A stretch of DNA of 7,969 nt from Chloroflexota bacterium (GTDB taxonomy: Bacteria; Chloroflexota; Anaerolineae; Anaerolineales; UBA4823). Below the pieces are notes generated by a model. That model saw only the letters and a list, made by a program, of their open reading frames with translations. It was not told the DNA's origin and searched no databases. This document shows, one piece after another, positions 6,362 through 7,969 of the stretch. The position numbers and the translations under genes were made by a program. Each line of letters begins with the position of its first letter. Position 1 is the stretch's first letter. The stretch lies in NCBI GenBank assembly GCA_023395675.1, contig JAEWYL010000087.1:1-7969 (forward strand), given 5' to 3'.

Positions 6362-6415
6362 GGGGGATTTGAGCGCGGCGGCCTGTTTCAGGCACCGCTG
6401 CGCTCAAATCCTCCC
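6362..6415. repeat. Second long inverted repeat, 25 bases after the terminator
   Basis: GGATTTGAGCGC (6365-6376) pairs perfectly with GCGCTCAAATCC (6400-6411). The pairing extends outward through G-T and G-C pairs, and inward with GCGG/CCGC and CCTG/CAGG, with small bulges, around a TTT loop. TTTACGAACTTTTTG follows, a poor U-tract. It may be a backup terminator or an operator upstream of the trkA promoter. Confidence 0.6.
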
Positions 6416-6472
6416 TTTACGAACTTTTTGTGCACGCGAGCGGCTGGCTCACAAGCGGAGCGGGAATTGGGA

Positions 6473-6478
6473 TATAAT
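6473..6478 (+). promoter_or_regulatory. -10 box of the trkA-like pair
   Basis: A perfect TATAAT, predicted to start transcription near 6485 and leave a leader of about 47 bases. No good -35 hexamer is found 16-18 bases upstream (6449-6456 reads TCACAAGC), so an activator or an unusual -35 is possible. Confidence 0.6.
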
Positions 6479-6486
6479 CTTGTGAC

Positions 6487-6518
6487 CCTGATCTTCCTGC
6501 GCGTCGTGCAGGAACAGG
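6487..6518 (+). promoter_or_regulatory. Leader hairpin just upstream of the trkA-like ribosome site
   Basis: TTCCTGC (6494-6500) pairs with GCAGGAA (6508-6514) around a seven-base loop. An outer CCTG (6487-6490) pairs with CAGG (6515-6518) across an ATC bulge. It starts within about two bases of the predicted 5' end and stops five bases before the Shine-Dalgarno GGAGG (6523-6527). It may protect the 5' end or tune translation. Confidence 0.45.
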
Positions 6519-6531
6519 ATATGGAGGTCGT

Positions 6532-7191
6532 ATGAACATCATTGTCGTAGGGTGCGGCCGCGTAGGTGCAGAACTGGCATACAGACTCTATCGAGACGGG
6601 CACAAAATCACCGTCATCGATAGCGAACCAAAGGCATTTAATAACCTGAAACCCGATTTTCGAGGCCGGACCATTGAGGGAGATGCCCTCAACGAGGACG
6701 TGCTTCGCCGTGGGGGTATTGCAAGCGCGGATGGCCTTGCAGCAGTGACTGTACACGATACACTCAATGCAGTGATCTGCCATATCGCCCGCAGTATTTT
6801 TCATATTCAAAACGTGGTGGTCCGCAATTACGACCCGCGCAACCGCCCGCTTCAGGAGGCTTTCGAACTCCAGATCGTGGGCACCTCCAGCTGGGGGGCT
6901 CAGAGGATCGAGGAGCTGCTGAACCAGACGGAAGCCTATACGCTCTTCAGCGCCGGCAATGGAGAGGTGGGGCTGGTTGAGTTCGTGATCCCCACCCATT
7001 GGGAAAGCCGCACGGTGGGAGACCTGATGGCGGGCGAGGGCGCGGTCCTGGCAGCCCTGACCCGGGCCGGGAAAGCCACGCTTGCCGGGAAAGATTTCAC
7101 CCTGCGTCAGGGGGACGTGATCCTGGTGAGCGGGACTCGCGAGGGGATTAAAACCCTTCACGCACGCTTATATCAAAGACAGGAGGCCTGA
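6532..7191 (+). CDS. TrkA/KtrA-like potassium uptake regulatory subunit (RCK_N + RCK_C), first of pair
   Basis: A 219-residue cytoplasmic RCK protein that binds NAD(H) or ATP and gates a Trk/Ktr-type potassium transporter or channel. The Rossmann fold is clear: IIVVGCGRVGAELA with GxGxxG at 7-12, Asp30 at the end of the second strand (VIDSEP), which favours NAD, and EGDALNEDVLRRGGI around 48-62. The RCK_C domain (about 137-216) reads GEVGLVEFVI and later LRQGDVILVSG. This is a single RCK unit, half the length of E. coli TrkA, so it should assemble as an oligomer, perhaps with the next gene's product. The ATG at 6532 follows GGAGG (6523-6527) at four bases. Its own perfect -10 box and a leader hairpin precede it, so it starts a new operon. 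Confidence 0.93.
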   Translation: MNIIVVGCGRVGAELAYRLYRDGHKITVIDSEPKAFNNLKPDFRGRTIEGDALNEDVLRRGGIASADGLAAVTVHDTLNAVICHIARSIFHIQNVVVRNYDPRNRPLQEAFELQIVGTSSWGAQRIEELLNQTEAYTLFSAGNGEVGLVEFVIPTHWESRTVGDLMAGEGAVLAALTRAGKATLAGKDFTLRQGDVILVSGTREGIKTLHARLYQRQEA

Positions 7192-7192
7192 G

Positions 7193-7864
7193 ATGTTCGT
7201 CCTCATCACCGGCGGCGGGCGAACCGGAACCCAACTCGCCATCCTGCTACTCTCTCAGAACCACAAAGTCCACCTGGTGGAGCACCGCCAGGAGGTGTTG
7301 AGCCGCATGCACCGGGACCTGCCTACAGAGGTGATTTTCGAGGGCAGCCCAACCGACCAGAAAGTGCTGGAGGCGGCGGGCATCCGGGAGGCTGATGTGC
7401 TGGCGGCCACGACGGCCAGCGACCCGGATAACCTGGCCATCTGCTACCTGGCCCGCAGCCTGTACGGCGTGGGGCGCACCATCGGGCGGATCAACAACCC
7501 GCGCGATGCCTGGCTTTTTAACCAGATATTTCACGTTGATGTGGCCATCAACGCCTCCGAGATTATGGCCAGCCTGATTCAGGAAGAGATGTCCATGGGC
7601 GATATGATGACCCTGCTGAAACTGCGGCGGGGCCAGTACTCGCTGGTGGAGGAGAAGGTCCCCCAGGGGGCCCGGGCGGTAGGCATGGCGATAAAAGACC
7701 TGGCGCTGCCCGAGACGGCCGTCATCGCCGCCATTATTCGCGAGGGAAACGTGATTGTGCCCCGCGGGGCGACGACTTTCGAAGTCGGCGATGAAGTGCT
7801 GGCTGTGGTGGACCCGGTGGGGCAGGACGAGCTGGCCGTTCTCTTCTCGCAGCCGCGGGTCTGA
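7193..7864 (+). CDS. TrkA/KtrA-like potassium uptake regulatory subunit, second of pair
   Basis: A 223-residue RCK protein with the same plan as its neighbour: FVLITGGGRTGTQLA (GxGxxG at 7-12), Glu30 ending the second strand (LVEHRQ), and an RCK_C domain from about 152 (SLVEEKVP to EVGDEVLAVVDP). Where TrkA proteins usually have a GDA-type motif after the third strand, this one has EGSPTDQKVLEAAGI. The Asp is replaced by Ser, so nucleotide binding may differ from the first copy. The Shine-Dalgarno AGGAGG (7181-7186) lies inside the end of the first gene, six bases before the ATG, and only one base separates the two genes, so they are translated together. The arrangement recalls the mycobacterial CeoB/CeoC pair. 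The membrane pore subunit (TrkH/KtrB-like) would have to lie downstream or elsewhere. Confidence 0.93.
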   Translation: MFVLITGGGRTGTQLAILLLSQNHKVHLVEHRQEVLSRMHRDLPTEVIFEGSPTDQKVLEAAGIREADVLAATTASDPDNLAICYLARSLYGVGRTIGRINNPRDAWLFNQIFHVDVAINASEIMASLIQEEMSMGDMMTLLKLRRGQYSLVEEKVPQGARAVGMAIKDLALPETAVIAAIIREGNVIVPRGATTFEVGDEVLAVVDPVGQDELAVLFSQPRV

Positions 7865-7911
7865 GAATTTGCCGTAAGGCTCCCTCAAAGCCAGGCTCGG
7901 AAGGAGAGGAA

Positions 7912-7953
7912 TATTGGGGTAAGGGCGGGAAGCTTCCCGCCCAAACCCCAATA
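7912..7953. repeat. 42-base palindrome after the trkA-like pair
   Basis: TATTGGGGT, AA and GGGCGGGAAG are mirrored by CTTCCCGCCC, AA and ACCCCAATA; only the A-A mismatches break it. The centre is AAGCTT, with no unpaired loop in DNA. It starts 48 bases after the last stop codon. AAATTGTG rather than a T-run follows on the plus strand, so termination is possible but not classical. A REP-like element or protein-binding site is the alternative. Confidence 0.65.
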
Positions 7954-7969
7954 AAATTGTGAAACCAGC

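Noticed and set aside
7882..7895. CTCAAAGCC stretch resembling the right arm of the hairpin at 2986-2998
   Set aside because: The match is only about nine bases and has no matching second arm, so chance is the best explanation.

Overview
The window is about 8 kb of GC-rich bacterial chromosome carrying ordinary housekeeping and stress genes, with no sign of phage, transposon or CRISPR. Gene content suggests a Chloroflexota (Anaerolineae-like) bacterium: a YugP-type membrane zinc peptidase between S41 and HtrA proteases, a tandem pair of single-unit TrkA proteins, and perfect TATAAT boxes placed directly against start codons. This assignment is an inference from gene style; no marker gene in the window proves it.

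Layout. (1) Positions 1-856, minus strand: the N-terminal 285 residues of the DNA mismatch-repair protein MutL, running off the left edge. (2) Positions 857-944: a short divergent promoter region in which each direction has a perfect TATAAT exactly six bases before the ATG, so both mutL and its neighbour are predicted to be leaderless. (3) Positions 945-2693, plus strand: a HAD phosphatase of the pyrimidine 5'-nucleotidase type, an 81-residue single-pass membrane protein of unknown function, and a lone CoA-transferase subunit A whose usual partner subunit B is absent. (4) Positions 2694-3151: 458 bases without a convincing gene. The right part is packed with inverted repeats, including two helices that cannot form together, and looks like a structured leader. 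(5) Positions 3152-6254: three tightly linked membrane-anchored proteases of different mechanism, an S41 C-terminal processing protease (Ser/Lys), a YugP-like zinc peptidase (HELGH) and an HtrA/DegP-like protease (His/Asp/Ser). They look like one envelope protein quality-control operon and end at a strong intrinsic terminator. (6) Positions 6255-6531: the terminator, a second long hairpin, and the promoter and leader of the next operon. (7) Positions 6532-7864: two adjacent RCK/TrkA-type regulatory subunits of a potassium channel or transporter. The membrane subunit is not in the window. (8) Positions 7865-7969: a nearly perfect 42-base palindrome without a U-tract.

No clearly new defence, mobile or biosynthetic system is visible. 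The points most worth a second look are the back-to-back leaderless promoters, the switch-like leader before the protease operon, the three-protease operon itself, and the unpaired CoA-transferase subunit.
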